Shown here one piece after another: positions 54,215-63,894 of a stretch of 64,000 bases of DNA. Positions within the stretch are counted from its first letter, which is position 1; each line of letters begins with the position of its first letter. The notes under the pieces were generated by a model. The model was not told the DNA's origin, made no database searches, and worked only from the letters and a program-made list of their open reading frames with translations. Origin of the DNA: Eutreptiella sp. 'Long Island Sound 2002' (lineage: Eukaryota; Euglenozoa; Euglenophyceae; Eutreptiales; Eutreptiaceae); NCBI GenBank assembly GCA_964036045.1, contig OZ038393.1:45438429-45502428 (forward strand), written 5' to 3'. A program made the position numbers and the translations under genes.

Positions 54215-54304
54215 TAGACCATCTAGAGAACCGTTCTAGGCTAGAACATCTGTACTAGAAGTTCTAAGCTAAAACAAAATTGGGTGTTCTAGCGTGTACC
54301 AAGG
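54215..54304 (-). repeat. GTTCTAG-family right end (R1)
   Basis: GTTCTAGGCTAGAACATC, then AAAATTGGGTGTTCTAGCGTG and TACCAAGG. It is the inverted complement of the L1 end at 40714, so a 13.6-kb unit bounded by L1 and R1 is possible. Confidence 0.65.
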
Positions 54305-54888
54305 GACAGGGGTGGTGTGGCCCCTAGAAGCTTGGATCCGGTCCTTGTTCAGCCGGGATGCGTTGATCCGGTAGGTTGGCAGCACTTTCCCCCTAACTTC
54401 CATTGTCCAAGGGGACACGTACCCTGTGGCGGGCAATTCAAGGACCCAGATCACCAACTCCTTGGTGAACATGGGTTGGTTGTGCCGGTTCCCTACCAGT
54501 GTCTGGGCGGTGGGCTGGTCAACTGCGACGACAAGCATATGTAGACCCTAGGAATCGTTTGTAAACGACTGTTTGAGGTACGCAACTCTGCAACGGTGCA
54601 ATGGTTGTTCTAATTGTGCTCAAACACAACTGTTGCAATCACATTCAAGCGAATTTGCCTCGTTCGTTAGAACTTCATTGGACCGGTTCAATTAGACGAC
54701 GATTAGAACAAGTTGCACCGCTTTCGTTGCACGCCTTTAAAGGCATCATTGACCAGGGCACCGTCCACTGGGCCCCTGAAGGTGCTGGTGCGGCTACAGT
54801 TCGGCTTGGTACGGACATGCTCTGCAGGAGGCGCGTGGTAGGGGTATCTCGGCGCCCCTCAAGTGGCCTCCGTCTTCAATGAGGGAGT

Positions 54889-55353
54889 TTGGCAAAGGCA
54901 CATCGGGATGTCGCTTGGAGGTGCGTCGTGGAACGGGACCAGGCGCACCACGCATGCTTCTTGGCTAGAGGCAAGGAAATGCAGTGTGCGGCTTGTAACG
55001 TGACCCTGCTTAGTGTGATGCCCCATGAGTGGGCGATCCCGTGCATTTCGGATTGCACCATGGCAATTGGTTGCCTGCTGCAGGACTTCATTAGGAAGGA
55101 GTTGGAGGGGCTATCTCCTTTAGACAAGGTTCGCCTAGGGGGCGACCTTGCAGACCATAAGACAGGATGTTACATCTTCTACTCTAGGAGTCCGAACCGG
55201 GAGGAGTCGAGGGCCTTGTTCGATGCATGGCATGTGCTAGCGAGTTGGCTTTGCATTCCCCCCACGGCTCGACGACGCTTGCAGAGGAAATTGTGCGCTA
55301 GTAGGATGAGAGACGGAGGTGGATGGGGGAGCATGAAGAGGAGCTGTGGATAG
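54889..55353 (+). CDS. Hypothetical protein or exon, followed by a candidate intron
   Basis: 154 codons with protein-like sequence: AHHACFLARGKEMQCAACNV, DFIRKELEGLSPLDKVRLGG, HKTGCYIFYSRSPNREESRA, and LFDAWHVLASWLCIPPTARR. The start is TTG, so it may be an internal exon. A candidate intron follows at 55398-55535 (GTATGT...TGTTCTCAG) that contains inverted GTTCTA motifs; the frame stops 45 nt before it, so the link is unproven. No family recognised. Confidence 0.4.
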   Translation: MAKAHRDVAWRCVVERDQAHHACFLARGKEMQCAACNVTLLSVMPHEWAIPCISDCTMAIGCLLQDFIRKELEGLSPLDKVRLGGDLADHKTGCYIFYSRSPNREESRALFDAWHVLASWLCIPPTARRRLQRKLCASRMRDGGGWGSMKRSCG

Positions 55354-55729
55354 CACTCGGGATCATCATGGGGCTCTGAGCCGACCATAGGACGACAGTA
55401 TGTTCTACTCTTGTTCTAAGGAATTCGTTCTACCGACGTTCTAACGAAAACCGAACCACTGCCGGCATGCTTTCCGTTAGAACGCCATTGGAACACTTTG
55501 ATTAGAACACCATGAGAACGTTTGCTGTTCTCAGAGGTCGACGATGTGCAACCGAATGCTCGGCATGTGGATGGGGTCCGGGTGCTCATTCATCGACCCG
55601 GAGGACAAGGAAGTACCGTGTTTTTGGGTTAGCTCCGCGGCATGCTCGCGCGGCGTTCGCTTCAAGCCATGGAGGTGTTTCGGGCATTGGACAGGTGGTG
55701 CAAGGCCCGGACCACATTGAGTTGGGGGC

Positions 55730-56820
55730 ATGCATACACATACCCCCCCCCCTAGCATACACACAGTTTTGCGGGAGCATATGCACAACGCAACACAAAA
55801 CATACGATGTCAAGGATGCAGAGGGTGGGGTAAGAGGCGGACCACAAGCACCGCACAAACACCCCCTGAGTGTTGAGCTATCAGCCCCCCCCCCCCCCCC
55901 TTGTCCATGTTGTGGTCTGGGTTTTGGGGTTAAGCTGCTTGTTGTGCTTAAGGGTACGGAGGGCATCCATTACCTTCTGCAGGTGTGTTTTCTTCTTTGA
56001 ATTGGTTGACTTCAACCTCAACTTGAAATAAGAAGTGTGTATGCAGTGACACCAAGAGGTAGGTGTGCTACTCCTTCCCTCCTCCCCGCCATGTGTGTCT
56101 GTGGTGTGGGGCTGTCTACTGTACAGGTCCCCCCTTCCGACCATCGTTCCTCCCTTGCCCTCCCCCCCCCCACCTAGCTGGGTGATGCACTGTGCTGTGT
56201 GGGTCAGTGGTATGCTTTATACCCCGTCCTCCTAGGTTATGGGACCCCCCCCCTCTGTGTGCACTGGCACGTGGCTTGTTGGATGGTTGGCTGCTGGTTT
56301 TTGGGATGCTTGGTTGGTTGTTGGGTTGGTTGGTTGCTTGTTCGACACCTGAGTTTGGCTGGGTGGTTGGTTGGTTGGTTCGTTGGTTCGTTGCGTGGTT
56401 GGTTGGTTGTTGGCTAGTTGCCAGGGTGTATGTGTGTGTGTGTTTCCTAGACACATGCTTTGTGGTGTTGTTGCACATTGTGTCTGTGTGTAACCATGCT
56501 TGTGCAGCCGTTGCAAGGGTCTTTGGGGGGGTTGTGCACCTTTCATTTCGGCGTTCTAGCGGCGCTCTAGCAAGGTGTTGTAGGGATGTTCTAGCAAGAT
56601 GAGCGGCGCCGCTAGAACGCCGCTAGAACACCTTGCTAGAACACCGATAGAACGCCAGAATGAAATGTGCAACCCCTCCCCCCCCCAGAGACCCTTGCAA
56701 TAGCTGCACAGGCATGCTTACATACACACACACTGTGCAACAACACCACACAGCACTTGTCCAGCCAACACACACACATACAGCCCCCCCCAACACCACA
56801 TACAATGCTATAGCACCTGT

Positions 56821-56860
<40 letters not shown>

Positions 56861-57510
56861 CCCAGCAACTAGCCAACAACCAACCAACCACACAACCAAC
56901 GAACCAACCAACCAACCAACCGACAAGCCAAACTCAGCTGTCCAACAACCAACCAACCAAGCCAACAACCAACCAAATAACCCGAAAACCAATAGCCAAC
57001 CAACCAAAAAGCCAGCTACCAGTGCACACACAGAGTTGCACACCATAATTTGGGTGGAGAGGGACAAGGCATACCACTAACCCACACAGCACAACTCTTG
57101 ACGGCACAGTAGTACACTCGAAAATCCCACACCACAGACACACATGGCGGGGAGGAGGGAAGGAGTAACACACCTACCTCTTGGTGTCACTGTGTACGCA
57201 CTTCTTACTTCAAGTTGAAGTTGAAGTCCACCAATTCAAAAAACAAAAGCACACCTGCAAAAAGGGAATGGATACCCTCCCTAACCTTAAGCACAACAAA
57301 CACAGTAGCCCCACAACCCAGACCTCAACATGCAAAAGGGGGGGGGGGGGGCTGATAGCTCGACACTCAAGGGGTGTGTGTGCGGTGCTTGTGGTCCGCC
57401 TCTTACCCCACCCTCCCCACCCTTGAGATCGTATGTTGTGTGTTGTGTCTATGCCAAACTGTGTTGGGGAGGGGGGGGGCACTTATGCATATACATGTGC
57501 CCACTGTGTT
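55730..57510. repeat. Kilobase foldback: two ~870-bp inverted arms
   Basis: The left arm (55730-56600) and right arm (56640-57510) are reverse complements along their length, with substitutions and differing microsatellite lengths. Matched landmarks: TTGTTGTGCTTAAGG, GTGACACCAAGAGGTAG, CATGTGTGTCTGTGG, TTGGTTGG-rich tracts, and TTGTGCAGC. The centre (56550-56650) is a smaller palindrome around GCGGCGCCGC with TTCTAGC repeats on either side. (TTGG)n and (CA)n tracts (56820-56860) lie in the arms. Confidence 0.9.
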
Positions 57511-57599
57511 GGGTTCCATGTGTGTGTGTGTGTGTGCGTCATGGGACCCCTCCCAAACACACATTGGTGTCCTTCGCTTGCCAAAATTTTGAATGTTTT

Positions 57600-57883
57600 T
57601 GTTCTAGTTTTGTTCTAGGCTAGATGTTCTAGCGCCGTTCTAGGGAGCGGCGCTAGTACGTCGCTAGAACAAAAACTTTTTCCATTCCAATTTCAGGTCA
57701 AAACGCTGAAATTTTGAAAAACAAGCCCTAGGCCCCCAAGTACTGATAGGTGGGTCCAAGTTGGATCCCTCATATCACCCACCCTTGACCCCCACGGGTG
57801 GGGGTAAGCCCCTTTTTTTTCGTTCTAGCCTTCTGGCGCCATCTAGGGTAGAACGAAATTGGGTCTTCTAGCGTGTACCTAGG
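57600..57883 (-). repeat. GTTCTAG-family right end, long form (R2)
   Basis: About 285 bp. Its reverse complement aligns with 61751-62045: CCTAGGTACACGCTAGAAGA, CCCAATTTCGTTCTA, a G/C-rich middle with GTACTTGGGGGCC, then a GTTCTAGCGACG block. Terminal inverted repeats of DNA transposons have this form. The transposase is unknown. Confidence 0.75.
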
Positions 57884-57990
57884 CGTAGCGCGGGGATGGG
57901 TGGTGGATGTTGGCTACTTCCACTTTAGGTTGAAGGTGTTTGCAGGTACACAACGGTTGAACACAGTACTATAGGTTCAATTGTGTAACC

Positions 57991-58308
57991 ATGGACCGAT
58001 ACCGTAGCTGCTGCAAGCTCGGCGGCCCGGAGACTTGCCGGAAGGCATTCTTGGGGGACCGTATGTTGAGTAACAATTCAACCATGGCCTCAGGTGTAAG
58101 AAGGTGGCGCAACCTTACACGCCTCCTTGTGCAGAGATGGACCGATGACCTTTACGGCCACCAACAATTGGTGGTGGGTCCACGCGAGGACGAGGCGCAC
58201 TGCCCCAACAGCTCCCCAATGCGATCATCCCGCAAACCGGTCCCACTGCTTAGCAGAATGAGGTGGGCAGATAGGTCATCACAAGAAGGCATACAAAAAC
58301 CACCTGAG
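57991..58308 (+). CDS. Hypothetical exon with a GTGAGT donor
   Basis: 106 codons from ATG at 57991 (MDRYRSCCKLGGPETCRKAF; RRWRNLTRLLVQRWTDDLYG) end at a strong donor, GTGAGT at 58309. The matching acceptor TTCCATTGCAG ends at 58560, giving a 252-nt intron containing GTTCTAA hairpins. The next exon would close after about 18 codons. The gene starts about 110 bp beyond the R2 end. Not recognised. Confidence 0.4.
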
Positions 58309-58560
58309 GTGAGTGGACACAAGGTGTCCTAACGGTGTTCTAACACCGTAGAACAAAGAGGTGGTCTGACCAAAAAGTGTTCTAATTGTTCTAATCAAGC
58401 TCTAAATAAGCACTATCCAAAGGCCATTTGACTAGTGACTAGTAACTTGCTTATTTTGCTGAAAATTTGTTGTTTTTTTAGCTTTTTTTTAAACAAATGG
58501 TTTGCAAAAGTGGTCATTCTGCAGCTGCTTGCCTCCTTATACCTATTCCTTCCATTGCAG
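58309..58560 (+). other. Candidate intron with inverted GTTCTAA motifs
   Basis: GTGAGT...CCATTGCAG. Near its 5' end CGGTGTTCTAACACCG forms a hairpin, followed by GTAGAAC and two more GTTCTAAT motifs. Confidence 0.45.
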
Positions 58561-58899
58561 GGTCATAGGACACAACTTTGTTCGATGTGGCTGGTACCAT
58601 GGAGGTCTGTATAATTCTCTACTAAATGTTTAGATATGTCGGTATGTCTTCAATTTTGGTACAACACAAATCCCACGCTGTTTGTTCTTGGATGTTCCCA
58701 ATCCTTGTTCATTTTTGGGACCTTCATTCAAATGTTTACTTTTGGGACCTTCATTCAAATGTTTATTTTTGGGACCTTCATCCAACTGAAATGATTTTTC
58801 CTCTGTGCCTTGTTTTGTTCCCCGCTGTTTGTGTTTGCCTGCGTCATGAATTCTGTGTGCCCGGTGCTGTTGTGCAGGGGGACACCATACAACCGTGTA

Positions 58900-60515
58900 T
58901 GGGGGCCCTCGTGAGAAACCAAAGCGGCATTGAATGCTAGCCACTCATCACCTTCCCATCGCGCTACTTTGTCCAACTCAGCAACGCATGCCTCCACACT
59001 GCGATCAATGAGAGCAGAGCACCTCTTCGTCACCTGGATTCCATGGGACATCAGGGCTGGGAGATCAGGGCTGAAGCCAGCACAACATCCAGCATAAATA
59101 ACAGACCACATAGAAACACCTCGTTTGTGAGTGCAAAAAGCAAAGCATCTCTTCGTTCTTTGTGGACTGCCTTGCTCAGGTGTACCTCACGCAAACCAAG
59201 CACAACGATCACATAGCACCGCTTCATACGGTGCAAGGCACCCGCTGCAAAAGCACACCAGCGAGGAGTGTGCACAACCCCTATTTTCCAGAATGCGGCA
59301 TCGAGGGCGAGAGCCAATGCATGCAATGTCTTGAGCCTAGAGGGAGCATTATTCCAAAGCAGCGCAACATATTGCAACGTGTCAGCAAGCAGATCAAGAA
59401 ACACATGGTCGGCGGCAAACATAAAAAAGCTCTTCTTTCTTTGCTGCGCGGTGTGTGCACAAGTATGATGCGATGGAGAAAAAAGAAGACTCCTTGGTTA
59501 CTAGACCCCCGGAAATGCGAAATGGTTGGGAAATAAAGCGAAGCACCTCCCTACCTGAGGGGGGTGAACGATAACTTGGGATAATTGTGCCTCCATTGAG
59601 TGACACGAGCTCGGCATGCCCTTCTAGATCACTGAGGGGTCCAGAGCGGTGCACAAGCCTGTACACGGTCCCGAATAGGGCCAGGATGCCCTGTAGCACA
59701 TGAGAGGGCAAGGTTTGAATGACCGACGTCACCCGACCACCTGATTGCCAAAAGGCCAAGGACACAGCGTGTGAGCCCGACCGTTGGTGATACTTAAGGG
59801 AACACAACATGAAGTTTGAAGTACCTTGCACGAAGGGAACAAAGTGGCCAAGTTGAGGGTACTGTTGACATGCAATGCACCACATCTTGTCCGTAGTAGC
59901 CTCATACGTTGGCCAAGACCGGGTAAGAAGCCACTCCCTTTTGAACCGCCGTTTCTTGGGGAAGGGGGGGTCAGACGGCCGGCACCTCTCAACACAAGAG
60001 GTGCTAATACCATCTGTGGTGCAGCCTGGACACACGCGGAAATGACACGTGTGGCATTCCACATCAGGCGTGCACACTTCCTGTCCACAGGCACGGCATG
60101 TGCACGAGAAGCAATGCACGGTTGGTCCAACCATGGTCATGCACGCCTCATCAACCACCTTCTGGCACCTCTGACAAGAATACTTGGTGCCACAAATGTT
60201 TGCACCACAACATGCACACCTTACCAGAACAAGAAGAAAAGGACTTAGGGAGGGGGTGGCACGTGAGGACGACGGAGGTGGGGCAGCCGATGCGCCTAAA
60301 CTAGACGCCGGCTTCTTAAGGGTGAAGGCCCATCCATCACGCGCGCCATCCGACTTGGCGGCGCGCATGACTTGGGTTTGGGCCAACTTCGTCGATGACC
60401 CACCGTCAGGGGAGTGCAGGTACCGGAGGGCAGCCGCGGCATTGCTGAAATGCATCCAATCGGCGTCCTTGGGAGCGATCGGACCCAAGCGGCGCATCCA
60501 TACATCACCACCCAT
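58900..60515 (-). pseudogene. hAT-transposase-derived gene with Cys-rich N-terminus
   Basis: ATG at 60515. Residues 99-175 hold a dense Cys cluster (CACCGANICGTKYSCQRCQK, then several C-x2-C pairs), suggesting a cross-brace zinc fold. Residues 185-255 match a TTF/BED-like finger of hAT transposases: KREWLLTRSW, C213-x2-C216, GTSNFMLCSL, H243-x5-H249. Residues 275-365 follow the hAT layout (GTVYRLVHRSGPLSDLEGH, PSYRSPPSGREVLRFI, SSFFSIAS), but where DESTD-type catalytic Asp residues are expected the sequence is ASYLCTHRAAKKEEL. TGA at 59394 follows; in the +1 frame, LWNNAPSRLKTLHALALAL and TPRWCAFAAGALHRMKR match the later RW region, with the part between deleted. A further change leads to DLPALMSHGIQVTKRCSALI. 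Catalytically dead as written; domesticated use of the N-terminal half cannot be excluded. Confidence 0.65.
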
Positions 60516-61099
60516 CCCGAGATGCGAGATAGGAAAAGAGGGTCTGAAGGGTGAACAAACAAGAAGACGAGAGATGATAATTCCTCAGGCACAAGGGACA
60601 AACAAAGCAAACACCGAAGTTCAGGCTTTGTCCATCTTCATGGTAATGCGCACGGACATGCGGTGAATTAGAAGCAAGAACTTTCTTTATTTTGCGTTGA
60701 AGCTGGTTGTTCTAATGTGGACGTTCAAATGCAATCGCTCACGAAGTGTCAAGAGGCACATTTCCCTAACCCCTTTGTTGTTAGCGAACGAGATGGCGTT
60801 TATGATTGTTTAAGTTTAAATGACACCTACCGGAAATGACAACTTGCAAGCGAATGGCACAACAAGGCAACCCAAAACCTTCCCCAATGCATGCAACAAC
60901 ATGTGAAAACACCAATAAACATCAATAAACATCAATAAACATCGATAAACAGCGATTCTTGCCCAAAAACGGGGGTTTCTTGAAAAATGAACGCAAAAAC
61001 GCGTTTATTTTGAATTTGACTATCGACTAGAATAACAGTTAATTATAGTCTGGTTCTAATTATAATGACGTTCTAATAGACCACCATTGGGTTTCTAAC
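60516..61099. other. Spacer with GTTCTAAT motifs and TAAACATCAA repeats
   Basis: Three to four ACATCAATAA-type units near 60915-60950 and scattered GTTCTAAT at 60709, 61042 and 61070. No gene seen. Confidence 0.5.
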
Positions 61100-61745
61100 A
61101 AATACCGAGGGCAAGCATCAACTTTAGAGCTTGGCTGGCCTTCTCACGATTATTTACAATGTCTCCACCGTTCAAAGGACGAACCGTGGGAATTTGTTGA
61201 GCTCGCCATGGTTTTTCGCGCCCACCTTTGATGTTTAGACACTCTCCGGTCCTTGAAGGACCAACCATGGGTGTCGGTGGGCCTCCCCATGATGCATAAA
61301 GGCAAGCGTTAAACATTTCACCCTCTACAACCTTCAAAAAAATAACCATGCGATGCTTGGGGAACGTACGCCTCTCCGTGCTATATCGGGGCAAGCCTTC
61401 ATTAGTTAGACCCTCTCCACCCTTCAAAAGATCAACGCTCGGGGTTTGTTGGCCTGCTCAATGGTGTGTAAAGGCAAGCATTGATTATCCACACCCTCTC
61501 GACCTACCAAAGAATGACCTTTGTGGGTTGGCCACCCCATGGTGTATAGGAGCAAGTGTTGATGGTTTACACCCTACACAACCGTCAGAGGATGAACAAT
61601 GGGGGTTTGGGGGGCTAACCATGGTGTGTCAGGGCAAGCATGATTATTCACACCTTCACCATTTGTTCAAAGATCGACGCTGGGGGCTTGCTACCCTCCC
61701 CCCATTTTATAGGGGCAAGCGTTCATTTTTCATACCCTCTACACC
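61100..61745. repeat. ~90-bp satellite array, seven degenerate units
   Basis: Units contain ACCCTTCAAARGATCAACG, TTTGTTGGCC and GGTGTGTAAAGGCAAGCRTT. It is the opposite orientation of the 40240-40710 array and, like it, ends within a few bases of a GTTCTAG-family left end. Confidence 0.85.
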
Positions 61746-61750
61746 CTCAC

Positions 61751-62045
61751 CCTTGGAACACGCTAGAAGACCCAATCTCGTTCTAGCCTAGAGGCCGCTA
61801 GAGCGGCCAAAACGGAAAAAGGAGGGGGATACCCCCCCCCCCGCGGGGGGGTTTTTTGAGGTGTCTAACCTGGACCCCCATGTCCGTACTCGGGGGCCCA
61901 TACTTTTTGTTCACAATTTCATTGTTTTCACCTGATTTTGGAGTCCAGAAAATTTTTCGTTCTAGCGGCGTTCTAGCAACGTTCTAGCGAGCGCCGCTGA
62001 GCGTCGCCAAATCGCCGCTAGAACGGTTCGCTAGAATGCCGGTAG
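61751..62045 (+). repeat. GTTCTAG-family left end, long form (L2)
   Basis: Begins CCTTGGAACACGCTAGAAGA and contains a poly-C/poly-G hairpin (61830-61850), GTACTCGGGGGCCC, and a closing block of TTCTAGCGGCG repeats with GCCGCTAGAACG. It aligns inverted with 57600-57883. The rest of this element would lie to the right, beyond the window. Confidence 0.75.
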
Positions 62046-62049
62046 ACCA

Positions 62050-62680
62050 ATGTATGTTAATGCTCCGCCACTCCTAAAAGAGAAGCTGCCCCGGCGACCA
62101 TACCCAGCCGTGGCCAATCATAGGGTCCCGATGCTAGACCCGACTCACGGAGCCCCGGGTCCCCCCCCCCCCCCGGTTAGCCCAGTTAGCCCACCCCAAG
62201 CCCCACATCCACCATCGCCACCCCCTCATCCGTTGGCCGCTAGGAGGTCGGCCAAGGCGGCCCCGGAGGACACGGAGGTGGAGGAAATGCGGGGGGAGCT
62301 GCAAGGGCTCTCGGCTTCCCTCGCAGCTTAGAAGTAGGGAAAGGGTAGGCTGGAGAGCAAGGTCTCCCAATGGGAGACCAAGCTAGCGGAGGTGCGGTGG
62401 ATTGGGGATGAGGAGCGGATCCGCACGGTGGAGGACCATCTCCGCAAGGCCAAGGCCAAGGTGGTGGAGAGGAGAAAAGGGGATGGAGGCGCTGCATCGC
62501 AGCGTGCGGAGGATGGAGGTGGTGTTGACAGCGGCGGTGGATGGGGTGAAGGAGGAGCCGGTGGAGGAGGTGGTGAAGGTGGACGTGGAGCTCGAGTAGA
62601 TGGTGGAGGAGACGGTGAAGGAGGACGTGGAGGCGAAGGTGGTGGTGGAGACGACGGCGGGGGGGGGGGGGGCTGAGCCA
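62050..62680 (+). CDS. Pro-rich then coiled-coil protein, frame broken by TAGs
   Basis: ATG at 62050 directly after the L2 end. A Pro-rich stretch (about residues 35-65) leads to VEEMRGELQGLSASLAA, then TAG, AAG, TAG (62329, 62335), then in the same frame GRLESKVSQWETKLAEVRW and RTVEDHLRKAKAKVVERR. A frame change near the A/G-rich run at 62475 gives LHRSVRRMEVVLTAAVDGV, KEEPVEEVVKVDVELE, TAG (62597) and MVEETVKEDVEAKVVVETT. Heptad-like Leu/Val spacing suggests a coiled coil. The TAGs fall where Gln or Glu would be unremarkable. The protein may belong to the element that starts at 61751. Unknown family. Confidence 0.5.
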
Positions 62681-63006
62681 GTGGCTCAGAGCGATGATGA
62701 GGTCGAGGGAGGCGGGGGCCATCCGGGCTCTGCCATGGGACCCGGCGTTCCTGGTTGCTCCCATGCCCCTAACCTAGACACCCCCCTGCTCGTCGCCCGA
62801 AGAGTCTGGTTGGGACTCTCCGGTTTTTGTTGCAGGGGGTGCACCACCAGCTGTTGCGGGGGGGGTGGGTGGCTATCAATGGAGGAGGGGGGTGGTCCAC
62901 TTGGACAAGCCCCTGCGGCTGGGGGTGGTGAAAGGGTGGTGGGGGTGGGAGCAGGAGGTGCCGCGGAAGAAATGGGGGGAGACACCCCCCCCCCCAAAAA
63001 AGGGGG

Positions 63007-63894
63007 GTGAAGATGTATGAGTTGGCGCAAACCAACCTCTTCACCCCCGAGAGGAAAAAGGGGGGGCCACCCACTGGCGATTCGTCGCCAACTGCTAGCA
63101 GCCACTGGCGATTCGTCGCCACCTGTTGGCAGGCGCTCGGCTTGGGAGGGATGGAGTATGCCGCGGGGGCCTGGACCTGGACGTCGACAAGGTTGGCGCT
63201 GATGGACAAGGGGGGTTTCAACCCGGACGCGGCGGACCGGGGGGCGTATTCGGGTTGGTGCACGGCATCGCCTCCCGGCCCAAGTCAAAGCCCAAGCCCA
63301 CTGCAACACCCGCAACTGAGGCCCCCCGCAGCCGCACCCCCCCAAACCCCCGGGACGCCTTCGCCAAGGCCCTGGGGACCATCTCCCCCGCCCTGGACTG
63401 CCAAGGCATGATTGCATTCTAGTGTTGATCTAGCGAACCGTTGTGGCGTTGATCTAGCCAACGTTGTGCCGCCGCCGCTAGAACTCCGCTAGGACAGTGC
63501 CCTAGAACGCCGCTAGAACGCACCTGCATTACGTTTCTTTTCTCAGGTTGCCAGCGTGCAAACATGTGGAGCCAACCCCCGCAAGGTGCGCGTGGAGTGG
63601 CGCGATGGCCGAGGCCGGACGCGCCTCGTGGGCGTCGCCGAGTTGGGCCGGTTGATGTAGATGGACCCCAATTTGGCCCTCTTGGTGCTGGACGGTTTGT
63701 GTAGGTGGGAAGCGGGCAGGAGTGCGGGGGGCATGAACCCGCAGCCCAATGGTTGGGTGAGGTTAGAGGACTGGGCGGGGGAGACAAGCAGCAGCAGCAG
63801 CAGCAGCGGCGGCGGCGGGGGGAGGATGCCCCCCCCAAGGCCCCCAACCCCCCCCCCCCAAGGCCCCCAAGACAAAACTCAGCCTCAACAGTAG
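63007..63894 (+). CDS. Downstream part of the same gene or a second gene, partial
   Basis: MYELAQTNLFTPERKKGGPP, then WQALGLGGMEYAAGAWTWTS and ALMDKGGFNPDAADRGAYSG, then after a frame change NPRDAFAKALGTISPALDCQ. A TTTCTTTTCTCAG acceptor-like site ends at 63546. Beyond it VRVEWRDGRGRTRLVGVAEL and GRLM run to TAG (63658), followed in frame by MDPNLALLVLDGLCRWEAG, a Ser/Gly run, QDKTQPQQ and TAG (63892). The sequence then becomes Pro/Lys/Arg-rich to the window edge. The sequence before the acceptor contains GTTCTAG-type motifs. Not recognised; exon structure is uncertain. Confidence 0.4.

Noticed and set aside
56192-57067. Leu/Trp/Val-rich frames that look like membrane proteins
   Set aside because: They translate (TTGG)n and (TG)n tracts in the two foldback arms.
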